Assembly: GCF_002939985.1 (NCBI RefSeq)
Contig: NZ_MDFM01000024.1
Location: forward strand, 16,244 to 80,243
Length of the DNA stretch: 64,000 bases
Origin: Xanthomonas hortorum pv. cynarae
GTDB lineage: Bacteria; Pseudomonadota; Gammaproteobacteria; Xanthomonadales; Xanthomonadaceae
Direction of reading: 5' to 3'
Both the position numbers and the translations under genes were made by a program. Of the stretch, positions 28,933 through 37,577 are shown one piece after another (position 1 is the stretch's first letter; every line of letters starts with the position of its first letter). The notes beneath the pieces were generated by a model that saw only the letters and a program-made list of their open reading frames with translations, was not told the DNA's origin and searched no databases.

Positions 28933-30057
28933 TCAGGCGCTCTGCAAGGCGCTTTCGCGTTGGCGGCGCACCGGCTTGGGCCGGCTCGGGAAGGCGTGGC
29001 GCACGATCCGCCACATCACCTGACCGAACTGACGCGGCAGCGAGCCGGTGTTGTAGTGCTGGCCGTAACGCGCACAGATCTGCTTCACTTCCACGGCAAT
29101 CTGCGCATAGCGATTGGCCGGCAGGTCCGGGTAGAAGTGATGCTCGATCTGATGGCTCAGATTGCCCGACAGCACGTTCATCAGCTTGCCGCCGGTCAGA
29201 TTCGACGAGCCACGCAGCTGACGCAGATACCAATGGCCGCGCGACTCGTTGCGGATCGATTCCTTCGGGAACACTTCCGCATCGGCGGTGAAGTGGCCAC
29301 AGAAGATGATCACGAAGGTCCAGATGCTGCGCAGCACGTTGGCAGCCAGGTTGCCCAGTAGCACGGTCAGGAAGAACGGACCGGCCAGCAGCGGGAACAC
29401 GATGTAATCCTTGAGCATCTGGCGGCCCATCTTGCGGCCCACCGGAAGAAACGAAGCGCGCAGCTCTGCGGCTTTCATCTTGCCGGCAAACCAGCGGCCC
29501 AGGCGCAGGTCCTGGATCGCCACGCCCCATTCGAACAGCAGCGCGAAGAACACCGCCACGAACGGCTGCAGCAGGTAGAACGGGCGCCAGCGCTGCTCGG
29601 GGAAAATGCGCAGCAGGCCGTAGCCGATGTCGTCGTCCATGCCGCGCACGTTGGTGTAGGTGTGGTGCTTGAAGTTGTGCGTCTTGCGCCAGTTGTCGCC
29701 GGTGGCAACGATGTCCCACTCGTAGGTGTTGCCGTTGAGCTGCGGGTCGCCCATCCAGTCGTACTGGCCGTGCATGACATTGTGGCCCAGCTCCATGTTC
29801 TCCAGGATCTTGGACAGGGTCAGCAGCACCACGCCGGCAATCCACGCCGGAATCAGCACGCTATGCACGAACGCGCCCAGGAACAGCAGCGCGCGACCGG
29901 CCACACCGGTCCAGCGCACCGCCGCCACGATGCGGCGGATGTAACGCGCATCGGCAGCGCCGACCTGGCTCTGCACGCGGGCGCGGATGGCATCGAGCTC
30001 GTCGCCGAAGGACTGCAGTTCGGCAGCGGACAGGGCGCGGTTATGGACTCGGCTCAT
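28933..30057 (-). CDS. desB: Membrane fatty-acid (acyl-CoA) desaturase, DesB-like
   Basis: A 374-residue di-iron membrane desaturase. All three histidine boxes are present: HNVMH (92-96), HNFKHH (127-132) and HQIEHH (302-307), with hydrophobic hairpins between them. HQIEHH in box 3 is typical of the linoleoyl/acyl-CoA front of this superfamily. In Pseudomonas, DesB with the reductase DesC introduces delta-9 double bonds into acyl-CoAs under DesT control. The same three-gene set is seen here: desC lies 9 bp upstream and a TetR gene is divergent. Positional specificity is inferred from that set. Confidence 0.93.
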   Translation of the reverse strand: MSRVHNRALSAAELQSFGDELDAIRARVQSQVGAADARYIRRIVAAVRWTGVAGRALLFLGAFVHSVLIPAWIAGVVLLTLSKILENMELGHNVMHGQYDWMGDPQLNGNTYEWDIVATGDNWRKTHNFKHHTYTNVRGMDDDIGYGLLRIFPEQRWRPFYLLQPFVAVFFALLFEWGVAIQDLRLGRWFAGKMKAAELRASFLPVGRKMGRQMLKDYIVFPLLAGPFFLTVLLGNLAANVLRSIWTFVIIFCGHFTADAEVFPKESIRNESRGHWYLRQLRGSSNLTGGKLMNVLSGNLSHQIEHHFYPDLPANRYAQIAVEVKQICARYGQHYNTGSLPRQFGQVMWRIVRHAFPSRPKPVRRQRESALQSA

Positions 30058-30066
30058 GAGGATTCC

Positions 30067-31143
30067 TTACAGATCCAGGATCAGGTCAGTGCTCGGGGCA
30101 CTGATGCACAGGCGGACCTGTGCGGTGGGTTCGTTGCTGCGCTCACCGGTCAACAGGTGGCGCGTGGTGCCGGACTGGCGCGCGCAGGCGCAGCTGTTGC
30201 AGATGCCCATGCGGCAGCCGTGTTTCGGCCGCAGGCCTTGCGCTTCCAGGCCTTCCAGCAGCGACTGGCCGCGCGGCAGGGTGAGCGTACGGCCGCTGCG
30301 TGACAGCTGCACCTGCACCTCACCGGCCTCGCCCTCGTCCAGCGTCGGCACGCTGAAGGCTTCGGCCTGAAACGCGGCTACGCGCCCCTGCAAGCGCTCG
30401 CGCGCTGCCTGCACAAAACCGCCCGGGCCGCAGACCATGACGTGACGGTTGGAAAGATCGGCGATCTGCTCCAACGGATAGGTATCCACGCGCGCAGCCG
30501 GCGCCTCGCCTTCACGGGTGGTCAGCAAACGCACGCGCAGGCGCGGATGCGCAGCCGCCAGCGCTTCGAATTCTTCGACAAAACAGGCTTCGTCGCGCTG
30601 GCGCACCCAGTACAGCAGGTCCACCTCCATCGGCATGCCCGCCTGCGCGGCGGCCTGCAGCAGCGCGCGCATCGGGGTGATGCCCGAGCCGGCGGCCAGC
30701 AGCAACAGCGGCGTGGGCGTGGTCGGCAGCAGCATGTCGCCGAAGGCCGGCTCCAGCGAGACCACCGTGCCGATGGCCGCATCGGTTGCCAGGTAGCGAC
30801 TCACCAGCCCGCCCTCGATCGCCTTGGCGGTGATCGCCAGGCGGCCATCGGCCAGCACGGTCGGGCTGTAGCTGCGCAGCAGGCGGCGGCCGTCGATCTC
30901 CACACCCAGGCTCACATGCTGGCCGGCGCGCAGGCCCTGCCAGTGGCCATTGGGCTGCAGCACCAGGGTCACCGCATCACGGCTGGCTGCGGTGCGCGCA
31001 ACCAGGCGGGCCATCGGCCGCTCCAGGGTCCACAAGGGATTGAGCCGGGTTGCCCAGAAGTCGAACAACTGCGGCGACACCAGCCGGCGCGCCAGGCGCG
31101 TCGGCAACGGTGACTTGGACTTGGGGTCAGATGCCAGGTTCAT
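30067..31143 (-). CDS. desC: Ferredoxin reductase partner of the desaturase, DesC-like
   Basis: A 358-residue electron-transfer flavoprotein. An FNR-type FAD domain (LLRSYSPT) is followed by an NAD(P) domain (LLLLAAGSGITPMRALL, MVCGPGGFV) and a C-terminal plant-type 2Fe-2S ferredoxin domain with CRMGICNSC plus a distal Cys (RLCIS). It should pass electrons from NAD(P)H to DesB, 9 bp downstream. The start at 31143 is preferred over ATG 31161 because the latter lies inside a palindromic GCATGCATGC stretch of the control region. Neither has a strong ribosome-binding site. Confidence 0.92.
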   Translation of the reverse strand: MNLASDPKSKSPLPTRLARRLVSPQLFDFWATRLNPLWTLERPMARLVARTAASRDAVTLVLQPNGHWQGLRAGQHVSLGVEIDGRRLLRSYSPTVLADGRLAITAKAIEGGLVSRYLATDAAIGTVVSLEPAFGDMLLPTTPTPLLLLAAGSGITPMRALLQAAAQAGMPMEVDLLYWVRQRDEACFVEEFEALAAAHPRLRVRLLTTREGEAPAARVDTYPLEQIADLSNRHVMVCGPGGFVQAARERLQGRVAAFQAEAFSVPTLDEGEAGEVQVQLSRSGRTLTLPRGQSLLEGLEAQGLRPKHGCRMGICNSCACARQSGTTRHLLTGERSNEPTAQVRLCISAPSTDLILDL

Positions 31144-31150
31144 GGATTGC

Positions 31151-31192
31151 ACTATACGCATGCATGCACAGACGTGTATACAGTTGTATATC
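31151..31192. promoter_or_regulatory. Candidate TetR-type operator between desC and its regulator
   Basis: The short divergent region contains two perfect palindromes, GCATGCATGC (31158-31167) and TGTATACA (31175-31182), within an AT-richer stretch with TTGTATATC. Divergent TetR regulators usually bind such sites and repress both sides, so this is the expected operator. The exact half-sites are inference. Confidence 0.45.
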
Positions 31193-31236
31193 GGCCGAAG
31201 GGGCTATGATTCATCCCCACGACCGGCCGCAGCCTC

Positions 31237-31884
31237 ATGACCTCCATCGCCCTGCCTTCCCACGACGCGCCGCCGTCACGCAAGCCGGCGATTTCACGCG
31301 AGGACCTGATCGCCGCCGCGCTGTCGTTGATCGGCCCGCACCGCAGCCTGTCCACGCTGAGCCTGCGCGAGGTGGCACGCGAAGCCGGCATCGCGCCCAA
31401 CAGCTTCTATCGCCAGTTCCGCGACATGGACGAGCTCGCCGTGGCCTTGATCGATCTGGCCGGGCGCTCGCTGCGCACCATCATCGGCCAGGCCCGCCAA
31501 CGCGCCACCTCCACCGACCGCAGCGTCATCCGCGTGTCGGTCGAGGCCTTCATGGAACAGCTGCGCGCCGACGACAAATTGCTGCATGTGCTGCTGCGCG
31601 AAGGTGCAGTGGGCTCGGATGCGTTCAAGCAGGCAGTGGAGCGCGAGCTCAGCTATTTCGAAGACGAGCTGCGCGTGGACCTGATCCGCCTGGCCGCCGC
31701 CGACAACGCCAAGCTGCACGCACCGGCGCTGGTGTCCAAGGCGATCACCCGGCTGGTCTTTGCGATGGGCGCAGTAGCGATGGATTCGCCGCCGGAAAAA
31801 GATCCCGAACTGGTCGAACAGATCTCGCAGATGCTGCGCATGATCCTGACCGGCGCACGCACGCTGGGTACGCACGGCGGTTGA
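31237..31884 (+). CDS. TetR-family fatty-acid desaturation regulator (FabR/DesT-like)
   Basis: A 215-residue TetR regulator. An N-terminal HTH (about 22-66) has LSLREVAREAGIAPNSFYRQFRDMDEL, closely following the FabR/DesT pattern, and an all-helical ligand domain follows. FabR and DesT sense the unsaturated/saturated acyl-CoA or acyl-ACP balance and repress unsaturated fatty-acid genes. It is divergent from desC-desB, which suggests control of that operon. Choosing between the names FabR and DesT is not possible from sequence. Confidence 0.9.
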   Translation: MTSIALPSHDAPPSRKPAISREDLIAAALSLIGPHRSLSTLSLREVAREAGIAPNSFYRQFRDMDELAVALIDLAGRSLRTIIGQARQRATSTDRSVIRVSVEAFMEQLRADDKLLHVLLREGAVGSDAFKQAVERELSYFEDELRVDLIRLAAADNAKLHAPALVSKAITRLVFAMGAVAMDSPPEKDPELVEQISQMLRMILTGARTLGTHGG

Positions 31885-31969
31885 GTGTGCTTGTGCTTTC
31901 GCATCTAAAAACGACGCTGCGACTCGAAATCTGGGTTGCCTTGTAGGGTTGATGGCGCGGATAGATCAA

Positions 31970-32135
31970 TTGTAGAGCGGTTGATCTTTAGCTTTTCTGC
32001 AGGGCCCTTGCCGGCCTACCGTCGCAGGACACGCCGCAAGTACGTCCGTGTAGGCTCTTACGCGGCATCCATGCCGCGTAAGGTCCCGCGACGGTAGGCC
32101 GGCAAGGACCAGTCGAGATGGTCGGTGTGCATTTT
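31970..32135 (+). repeat. Palindromic intergenic element, copy B
   Basis: Same layout and orientation as the element at 26101: TTGTAGAGCGG at the left, CTTGCCGGCCTACCGTCGC and its facing arm GCGACGGTAGGCCGGCAAG in the centre, GGTCGGTGTGCA at the right. The arms differ from copy A by matched changes (CCCACC to CCTACC with GGTGGG to GGTAGG), so base pairing is kept. It lies downstream of the TetR gene. Confidence 0.75.
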
Positions 32136-32250
32136 TTTCAACAAAGCAGTCCGCAAGCTTCCTGGTGCGGTGTCCCCACCGCTTGCAGGACTCTTTGACG
32201 GCATCGATGGATTCACGGCGTGTCCCGCTAGCGTTGAAGGCATCGCGTCT
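32130..32250 (+). repeat. Second intergenic repeat type, copy B'
   Basis: Shares TTTCAACAAAGCA, CTTCCTGGTGCGGTGTCC and ACGGCGTGTCCCGC with 26335-26475 in the same order, immediately next to the palindromic element. The remainder up to 32551 (about 300 bp) is gene-free and probably carries the promoter of the glycine-zipper gene. Confidence 0.5.
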
Positions 32251-32551
32251 GCTAACGCGGCTTGGAGGCTTCCAAGTTGTCGGCTCGAAAACTTGATTGA
32301 GGTCGTCTGTAGACGCCATTGCTGTGCATCAAGGGGAAAAGTAGAAGACCCGCGCATATCCCTTAATTTCCGCGGGAAAATATTGCAGCGGTATGTCACC
32401 AACCTCATCCACACTGCACTCGTGCACAGTTCAGGCATGTCGCGATGATGCTCACATCTACGCACACGCGTTTCACTCCTGCATCGCCATGGTGGCGCCA
32501 CGTTGGCGATCTGTATCCACAGACCGCATCCACCAGGCAACCGGAGACGAC

Positions 32552-33373
32552 ATGACCAATCACGACAGCAATCTAGACAAGCTGGATAAGCAGGAACGCG
32601 CAGCAGAAGCACAGGATTCGAATCGTGACCCGATCACCGGTGCACCCGGATCGCATCCGGTTGGCGTGGGCGTTGGTGGCATCGCGGGCGGCGCTGCAGC
32701 AGGCGCGTTGGCCGGCACCGTGTTCGGCCCGCTAGGCACCTTGATCGGTGCGGCAGTCGGTGTTGTGGCTGGCGCTGCGGCCGGCAAGGGCGTGGCGGAA
32801 CGCCTGGACCCGACCGTCGAATCCGAATACTGGCGCCAGGAACATCAGAACCGTCCTTACTACAAGGAAGGCACCGATTACGATCGCGATTACGCAACGG
32901 TTTACGGGTTCGGTCTGCAGGCACGCGAAACGCGTCCGACCAGCACCTGGGAAGAAACCGAAGCGACCCTGGCCGGCGAGTGGCCACGTAATCGTGGCGA
33001 ATCGCGTCTGGAGTGGGACGACGCACGTCTGGCTGCACGCGATGCCTGGGAGCGCGCCGATCGCACGCACAGCGTGTATCGCGATGGCGACACGCATTAC
33101 GAAGGTCGCTTCGACAGCGCAGGTTATCGCGATGCCGACTATTCGTACGACGATTATCGCCCGGCGTATCGCTACGGCATGCAGGCACGCCAGCAGCACG
33201 CCGGCCGCCAGTGGGACGACCATCTGGAACGCGACCTGGGCGATGGCTGGGACCGCTTCAAGTCCAACTCGCGTCTGAGCTGGGAAAAGGCCAAGCATGC
33301 CGTGCGCGAGGCATTCGACTCCGAGCATCACGACGAAGCCGCACGTCGTAACCCGACCGATCCACGCGTGTAG
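32552..33373 (+). CDS. Glycine-zipper protein with a duplicated C-terminal module
   Basis: A 273-residue protein. It has a charged head, a glycine-zipper membrane-type segment (38-80, small residues G/A throughout) and a hydrophilic tail built from two copies of a module of about 54 residues. The modules begin YATVYGFGLQAR (from 114) and YRPAYRYGMQAR (from 202) and end with LEWDDARLAARDAW and LSWEKAKHAVREAF. Each module has conserved Tyr/Trp/Arg positions. The start at 32552 follows GGAGACGAC. Similar annotated proteins are linked to stress or osmotic responses, but I know no function. A strong terminator follows. Confidence 0.82.
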   Translation: MTNHDSNLDKLDKQERAAEAQDSNRDPITGAPGSHPVGVGVGGIAGGAAAGALAGTVFGPLGTLIGAAVGVVAGAAAGKGVAERLDPTVESEYWRQEHQNRPYYKEGTDYDRDYATVYGFGLQARETRPTSTWEETEATLAGEWPRNRGESRLEWDDARLAARDAWERADRTHSVYRDGDTHYEGRFDSAGYRDADYSYDDYRPAYRYGMQARQQHAGRQWDDHLERDLGDGWDRFKSNSRLSWEKAKHAVREAFDSEHHDEAARRNPTDPRV

Positions 33374-33425
33374 CCGTCTCGATCCAGCGCTTCACTGCAG
33401 TGAAAGCGAGAGCGTAATAAAAAAG

Positions 33426-33452
33426 AACGGGCCCAGTGGCCCGTTTTTTTTG
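33426..33452 (+). terminator. Intrinsic terminator
   Basis: A perfect 8-bp stem (AACGGGCC / GGCCCGTT) with a CAGT loop followed by a run of T. It ends the glycine-zipper gene; the preceding A-run also allows activity for the convergent hydrolase operon. Confidence 0.85.
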
Positions 33453-33501
33453 CCGCGCATTCGTGATGATCGAGCATGGCGTGATCAGCCACTGCTCCAG
33501 A

Positions 33502-34368
33502 TCAACCGGAGGTCTTTTCCACTGCCCGGATATCGCCAAGAAACTCACGCGCGCCCTGCCCCGAAGACGACCCCTCGTCGCCCTGCTCCTTGAGCAATTG
33601 CTTGCGTGCAGCTACCACTTCCTTGGCCAACGCGATCCGACGCCCGACAACCTTTTCGGTCAACCAGTCGATCAATGCGCGCGTGTAATGCTGTTGATGC
33701 TCCTTGACGCTCAAGGCATGGTCGGCGCCGGCAATCACACGTGTACTCAGTGAGCGCGCATTGACGAAGGCATCGGCGTAATTGCGCAACACCGGGTGCG
33801 GTACGATGACATCGTTTTCTGCTTCCACCAGCAGCACATCGCCCTTGTACTGCGCGCAGGCGGCCAGGGCGATGTTGTCATCGGGCGTCAGCGTGCGCTG
33901 GCGGTAGTCCATCAACTCCGGATCGGCATTGAGGCTGACCTTGGGGTGGTCCCAATGTTCGTCCTTGTAGAGTGCAGGCGAGCGCAATGCCAGCCATTCC
34001 ACGGGGCGCTCGCGCGTCAGCAGGGCAGACAGATAACCGCCGTAGCTCAGCCCAACCACGGCAATCGACTGCGCATCCACATACGGCAGATGCGCGAGTT
34101 GATCGTAGGCGGCCTTGATGTCGTCCAGGTTCTGCGCACGGGTCACGGTCTGGCGCATCGATGCGTAGCCTTCGTGACCACGCAGGTCGAAGGTCATGCA
34201 GATACAGCCCAGGCCCACCGCCTCGCGTGCGCGCAGCAGATTGTGGTGCTGGCTGCCACCCCAGCCGTGCACGAACAACACGGCCGGCATGCCCGACGGC
34301 GTGAGCAAGGTACCGCTGAGCGCGTCCTGGTCGACGGGAATTTGGATGCTGGAAAGTTTGGCTTCCAT
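33502..34368 (-). CDS. Alpha/beta hydrolase
   Basis: A 288-residue alpha/beta-hydrolase. The oxyanion region is [13 protein letters not shown], the nucleophile elbow is GLSYGG (Ser), and the acid and His lie in [13 protein letters not shown] and [18 protein letters not shown] matches dienelactone-hydrolase/acylaminoacyl-peptidase-like relatives. A charged C-terminal tail of about 40 residues is extra. Its ATG overlaps the stop of the upstream DUF3182 gene by one base (TAATG), so translation is coupled. Substrate unknown. Confidence 0.87.
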   Translation of the reverse strand: MEAKLSSIQIPVDQDALSGTLLTPSGMPAVLFVHGWGGSQHHNLLRAREAVGLGCICMTFDLRGHEGYASMRQTVTRAQNLDDIKAAYDQLAHLPYVDAQSIAVVGLSYGGYLSALLTRERPVEWLALRSPALYKDEHWDHPKVSLNADPELMDYRQRTLTPDDNIALAACAQYKGDVLLVEAENDVIVPHPVLRNYADAFVNARSLSTRVIAGADHALSVKEHQQHYTRALIDWLTEKVVGRRIALAKEVVAARKQLLKEQGDEGSSSGQGAREFLGDIRAVEKTSG

Positions 34369-35453
34369 TACGTGCTGGATACCCTCCTGTATTTGTAGCG
34401 CGGACCTGACCCGGCATGCTCGGCGCGGTAGTAGATCTGCGCATCGGCCGGCGGTTCGCCCTGATAGATCTCATGCGTGGATGCTGTCACCCATTGCAGC
34501 GCCGGGTCTTGCTGAAAGCGGGCGATTGCAGCGAGCTCGGCCGGGGTGGCGCCACCGACCCGCCAGGATTGCTCCAGCACGCCGCAGATCAGCCCAGCCT
34601 GCGCATCTTCACCGCTGACCACATCGTAATTGCGGCGCGAGATGTGCAACTCAGGATAGGCGGCGGTGATGAATCGATCGTATCTGCAGGCCTGTTCGAC
34701 CACGTGTTTCTGCAATGCCGACAGCGCGGTGGCGGCCAGCGCTTCGAGCGATCCGCGATACACCTGCAGCGACGAGCCGCCGTAGACCTCGTCATCCTGC
34801 GCGTTGCGCACGTTGCATTGCGTGCCGAAATAGGCGATCTGAATTCCGGCAACACACAACTCGCCAACGCTATGCGTGACTGCATGCAGGACGTTGCGCT
34901 CCAGCACGGCGCCGTGCGTCGCAAGATAACAATCAGGCAGGCTGTCCAGTGCATCTGCCAGCTGCGCGGCACTGGCGATGCGCCATTGACCATTGCCACC
35001 GACGCCGGTCGGCAACTTGAGTCGCACCCCTCCGCCTGGCAGCAATGCATCCAGTGCGTGCTCGGCATCGGCACGCGAAAACACCGTGTAGCCCGGTAGC
35101 GTAGCCGGGATCAGCGCTGTGGCCAGCGCCTGATTCCAGCCACGGATGCTGGCCGCATCGTCGGCGATCAGCGGATGGCCAATCACCTTGGTCGCCAGAA
35201 ACGCGTGCGGCACGATGCCGCCCAGCAGATCGCCGTTGTTGTCGATTCCCAAGCCATGCGCCTGCTCGGTGGTCAGGGTCTCGTCTGGCACATGGAAGAC
35301 TGCGGCATCATCAACGGCCGCTGTTGCATCATGCGCGCCCAGCAAGCGTTCAATCTCGCTGCACACCCACGCATGCGTGATCCGCTCATGGCCGTGTTCG
35401 GGCACCAGACGCGTGACGTGTCCCAGCACCTGCCGATACCGCTTGTGTGCCAT
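34368..35453 (-). CDS. DUF3182 family protein, ATP-grasp-like
   Basis: A 361-residue soluble protein that I place in DUF3182. A lysine-plus-glycine-rich stretch ([15 protein letters not shown]) followed about 40 residues later by GAVLERNV is the pattern of an ATP-grasp nucleotide-binding region. [32 protein letters not shown] could be the metal/substrate part. ATP-grasp enzymes join a carboxylate to an amine or thiol. The start ATG at 35453 has GAGGGGAA upstream; a GTG one codon earlier is also possible. It is coupled to the alpha/beta-hydrolase by a 1-bp overlap. Substrate unknown. Confidence 0.8.
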   Translation of the reverse strand: MAHKRYRQVLGHVTRLVPEHGHERITHAWVCSEIERLLGAHDATAAVDDAAVFHVPDETLTTEQAHGLGIDNNGDLLGGIVPHAFLATKVIGHPLIADDAASIRGWNQALATALIPATLPGYTVFSRADAEHALDALLPGGGVRLKLPTGVGGNGQWRIASAAQLADALDSLPDCYLATHGAVLERNVLHAVTHSVGELCVAGIQIAYFGTQCNVRNAQDDEVYGGSSLQVYRGSLEALAATALSALQKHVVEQACRYDRFITAAYPELHISRRNYDVVSGEDAQAGLICGVLEQSWRVGGATPAELAAIARFQQDPALQWVTASTHEIYQGEPPADAQIYYRAEHAGSGPRYKYRRVSST

Positions 35454-35551
35454 CACGTTCCCCTCGCGGCGCTCGGCCGCTTGATCGTTCTGGCTCTAAT
35501 CGCGCACCTGAAACCTGCAATGCGTTAGCGCACGCGGGTTGCGCTAGCGTT

Positions 35552-35716
35552 TCACTTCAGTACCAGGTAGACCCCAAGCACAATCACAAGCACCACAACT
35601 AGGCTGATGGCGACGCGCCCGCCACGTAACTCCAGCAAGGCATGCCACCATACGCGTGCTTCCGATGTGCCGCTGGCGTGCTGCGGCTTGCTGCGACTGC
35701 TTTCGCTGTCCTGCAT
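35552..35716 (-). CDS. Small single-pass membrane protein
   Basis: 54 residues: a polar Ser-rich head (MQDSESSRSKPQHA), then HALLELRGGR and one hydrophobic segment (VAISLVVVLVIVLGVYLVL) ending in Lys. GGAGAGAG lies about 10 nt before the start at 35716. It lies on the same strand, about 100 bp upstream of the DUF3182 gene, and may be in its operon. No family recognised. Confidence 0.55.
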   Translation of the reverse strand: MQDSESSRSKPQHASGTSEARVWWHALLELRGGRVAISLVVVLVIVLGVYLVLK

Positions 35717-36103
35717 CCTGGGTGCTCTCTCCATTAGGTCGCTGCAGAGCTTACGGATCAGACGTTATACAGGTGTAGAGCGGTTCAGAATCTTCCGTAA
35801 AACACGGCTGTTTCTAGCGCAATTTATCGTATTCATCTTTGCACTGCGCTCGTTTGCGCGGCGCCTCGATCCGCTCAAAGTGATACAGGCCGGTGCACGA
35901 GCAGCATGTGGTCAGTGCCGGTCGACGCTGGAATCGCATGTAGGCCGCAGTGCACATGTAGCGTGTAGAGATCCATGAACACGCTGACCAATTAAGGCAA
36001 TACGGCCGCACGAAGGGCCAATGGTCGCGTTCGATGATCAATCGTTGACATACCCGCAGTTACCCTGCACGTCAAGTTTGTTTAACCCGGACCACCCGAA
36101 GTC
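35717..36103. other. Intergenic region with a TTGACA box
   Basis: About 390 bp between divergent genes. TTGACA at 36045-36050 could be a -35 element for the plus-strand genes, but no good -10 is found at standard spacing. A GTGTAGAGCGG fragment near 35775 resembles the left edge of the palindromic elements. Otherwise nothing. Confidence 0.3.
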
Positions 36104-36385
36104 ATGAGCAGAGACCCCTCCGTTATCGATGTACAAGCCGAAATCGCGCATTGGCAAGCGCGGCATGCCCAGGGCAACCTTGGTGCAGGCAAGTTCAGCG
36201 AGTTGTCACCGGTGGTGAAAATGGCCTGCGATATCTATCTGCAGGCACCGCGTTCAAGCGATCAGGAGCGTCTGCGATTGTTTCGCGACCGCCTGGAACA
36301 TCACTTCATTTCATCCAACACCCAGTCCAATTACGAGCAGTTGGCCACCGATTGCTGGCAGCGTCTGGGCATGCGCAATAGTTGA
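36104..36385 (+). CDS. Hypothetical protein (93 aa)
   Basis: A 93-residue soluble, helical, slightly basic protein (MSRDPSVIDVQAEIAHWQARHAQG start; LRLFRDRLEHHFISS and YEQLATDCWQRLG later). Composition and codon use are gene-like. No family or motif recognised. A second small gene follows 43 bp downstream, so the two may form a short operon. Confidence 0.65.
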   Translation: MSRDPSVIDVQAEIAHWQARHAQGNLGAGKFSELSPVVKMACDIYLQAPRSSDQERLRLFRDRLEHHFISSNTQSNYEQLATDCWQRLGMRNS

Positions 36386-36428
36386 GTACGTCAGTGTCAG
36401 CAGGACCCGTTATTCATTGGAGAACGTC

Positions 36429-36695
36429 ATGAAAACCCCGTATCAAGTGCAGCAGGAGCTGGAACGATTGGAGCGGTTGGTACCCCACATCGTCAGCGAC
36501 CAGGGCGACCGCGCGGAGGACATCCTTGGCTTTCATGTGGCCAGTCTGTTGGGCAGTGCGCCGGCCAGCGAACACGCGGTGATTCGCGAACGCACCGCAC
36601 GCATGACGCGTCTCTGTCGCAGCGCGCAGGACGCAGTGCATGCACCGGCCAGGCCGATGGGCCTGGGGTCGGTAGCCCAGACCCAGTGGGCGTGA
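36429..36695 (+). CDS. Hypothetical protein (88 aa)
   Basis: An 88-residue soluble protein beginning MKTPYQVQQELERLERLVPHI, with GGAGA just before the ATG. The N-terminal half looks like an amphipathic helix pair, and the C-terminal tail is Ala/Pro-rich. A TTG four codons earlier overlaps the ribosome-binding site and is not used. Function unknown; a clear terminator follows. Confidence 0.65.
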   Translation: MKTPYQVQQELERLERLVPHIVSDQGDRAEDILGFHVASLLGSAPASEHAVIRERTARMTRLCRSAQDAVHAPARPMGLGSVAQTQWA

Positions 36696-36721
36696 GTGCA
36701 TAACTCCCCCCGCGCATTATC

Positions 36722-36750
36722 GGAGCCGCACAGCGGCTCCTTTGCATTTT
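36722..36750 (+). terminator. Intrinsic terminator
   Basis: An 8-bp perfect stem (GGAGCCGC / GCGGCTCC) with an ACA loop followed by TTTGCATTTT. It ends the two small hypothetical genes and separates them from the lipoprotein gene. Confidence 0.8.
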
Positions 36751-36794
36751 GCCGTCGGCACCTGCCGGCGGTTTCTTCAACGCTCAGGACGTCC

Positions 36795-37388
36795 ATGAAA
36801 TCCCTTCTTGTTGCTACCTCGTTGTTCGCCATGCTGACGCTTACCGCATGTGATCGCCCCGGCGGCGATGCCTCGCGCACCGCACCGGCGGTGTCGCCGG
36901 AACCCACTGCCGCACCGGTCAGCGGCACCGGCGCAGCCGAATTGGCCAAGGGCGATGGCGCGGTGCTGGGCGTGCTGGCGGCGCTGGATGAAAACGAAAT
37001 CGCGCTGGCCAAGCAGGCCATCGCGCAGGACATGGGCGGCGCCACCGACGCATTCGCCAAGCAGATGCTGCACGACCACGAAGCCAATCTCGAAAAGTGC
37101 AAGGCCTTGGGTGCCACCGGCAGCGCGCGCGCCGATGCGATGCGCGCCAAGGGCAAGGCTTCCGCCGATGCGCTGTCGCAGACCTTGACCCTGCCCGACG
37201 GCAAGGATGCGTATCGCAACGGCTTCATGCGCACCATGGTCATCGACCATGGCGACACCATCAAGATCATCGACTCCGAACTGCTGCCCGCCGCCGAAAG
37301 CGCTGCGGTCAAGCAGCATCTGGAAGAAAGCCGCCGTGTGGTGTCGGCGCACTTCGAGCGTGCCCACGCGGTATCTTCGTCGAAGTAA
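36795..37388 (+). CDS. DUF4142 lipoprotein
   Basis: A 197-residue predicted lipoprotein. The signal peptide MKSLLVATSLFAMLTLTAC ends in the lipobox LTAC, and a Pro/Ala/Thr linker follows. The helical domain contains LAALDENEIALAKQA, AFAKQMLHDHEANLEK and NGFMRTMVIDHGDTIKIID, which has the two-helix, His-bearing pattern of DUF4142 (ferritin-like, secreted, role unknown). The start at 36795 gives a normal signal peptide, while the longer frame does not. A hairpin at 37412 closes the gene. Confidence 0.85.
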   Translation: MKSLLVATSLFAMLTLTACDRPGGDASRTAPAVSPEPTAAPVSGTGAAELAKGDGAVLGVLAALDENEIALAKQAIAQDMGGATDAFAKQMLHDHEANLEKCKALGATGSARADAMRAKGKASADALSQTLTLPDGKDAYRNGFMRTMVIDHGDTIKIIDSELLPAAESAAVKQHLEESRRVVSAHFERAHAVSSSK

Positions 37389-37411
37389 GCGCTCGACTGT
37401 TTTAGCGATCG

Positions 37412-37447
37412 CGCAACGCGCCGGCTGGTCCGGCGCGTTTGCGTTTG
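37412..37447 (+). terminator. Hairpin terminator
   Basis: CGCAACGCGCCGG faces CCGGCGCGTTTGCG with a CTGGT loop (one bulged base). T-richer sequence follows (TTTGCGTTTGGG). It sits 23 bp after the DUF4142 stop. Confidence 0.65.
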
Positions 37448-37577
37448 GGCTGCGCAGCGATCAGCTCGGTGCAACACGCCGTGATCCGATCGCAGCACCG
37501 GCAAGGCATCGACTTCACTCCGCTGCCGTCCACCCTGGCCTATCGTGCCGCATCGCCTTGGCCCAGGAATCTCCACC

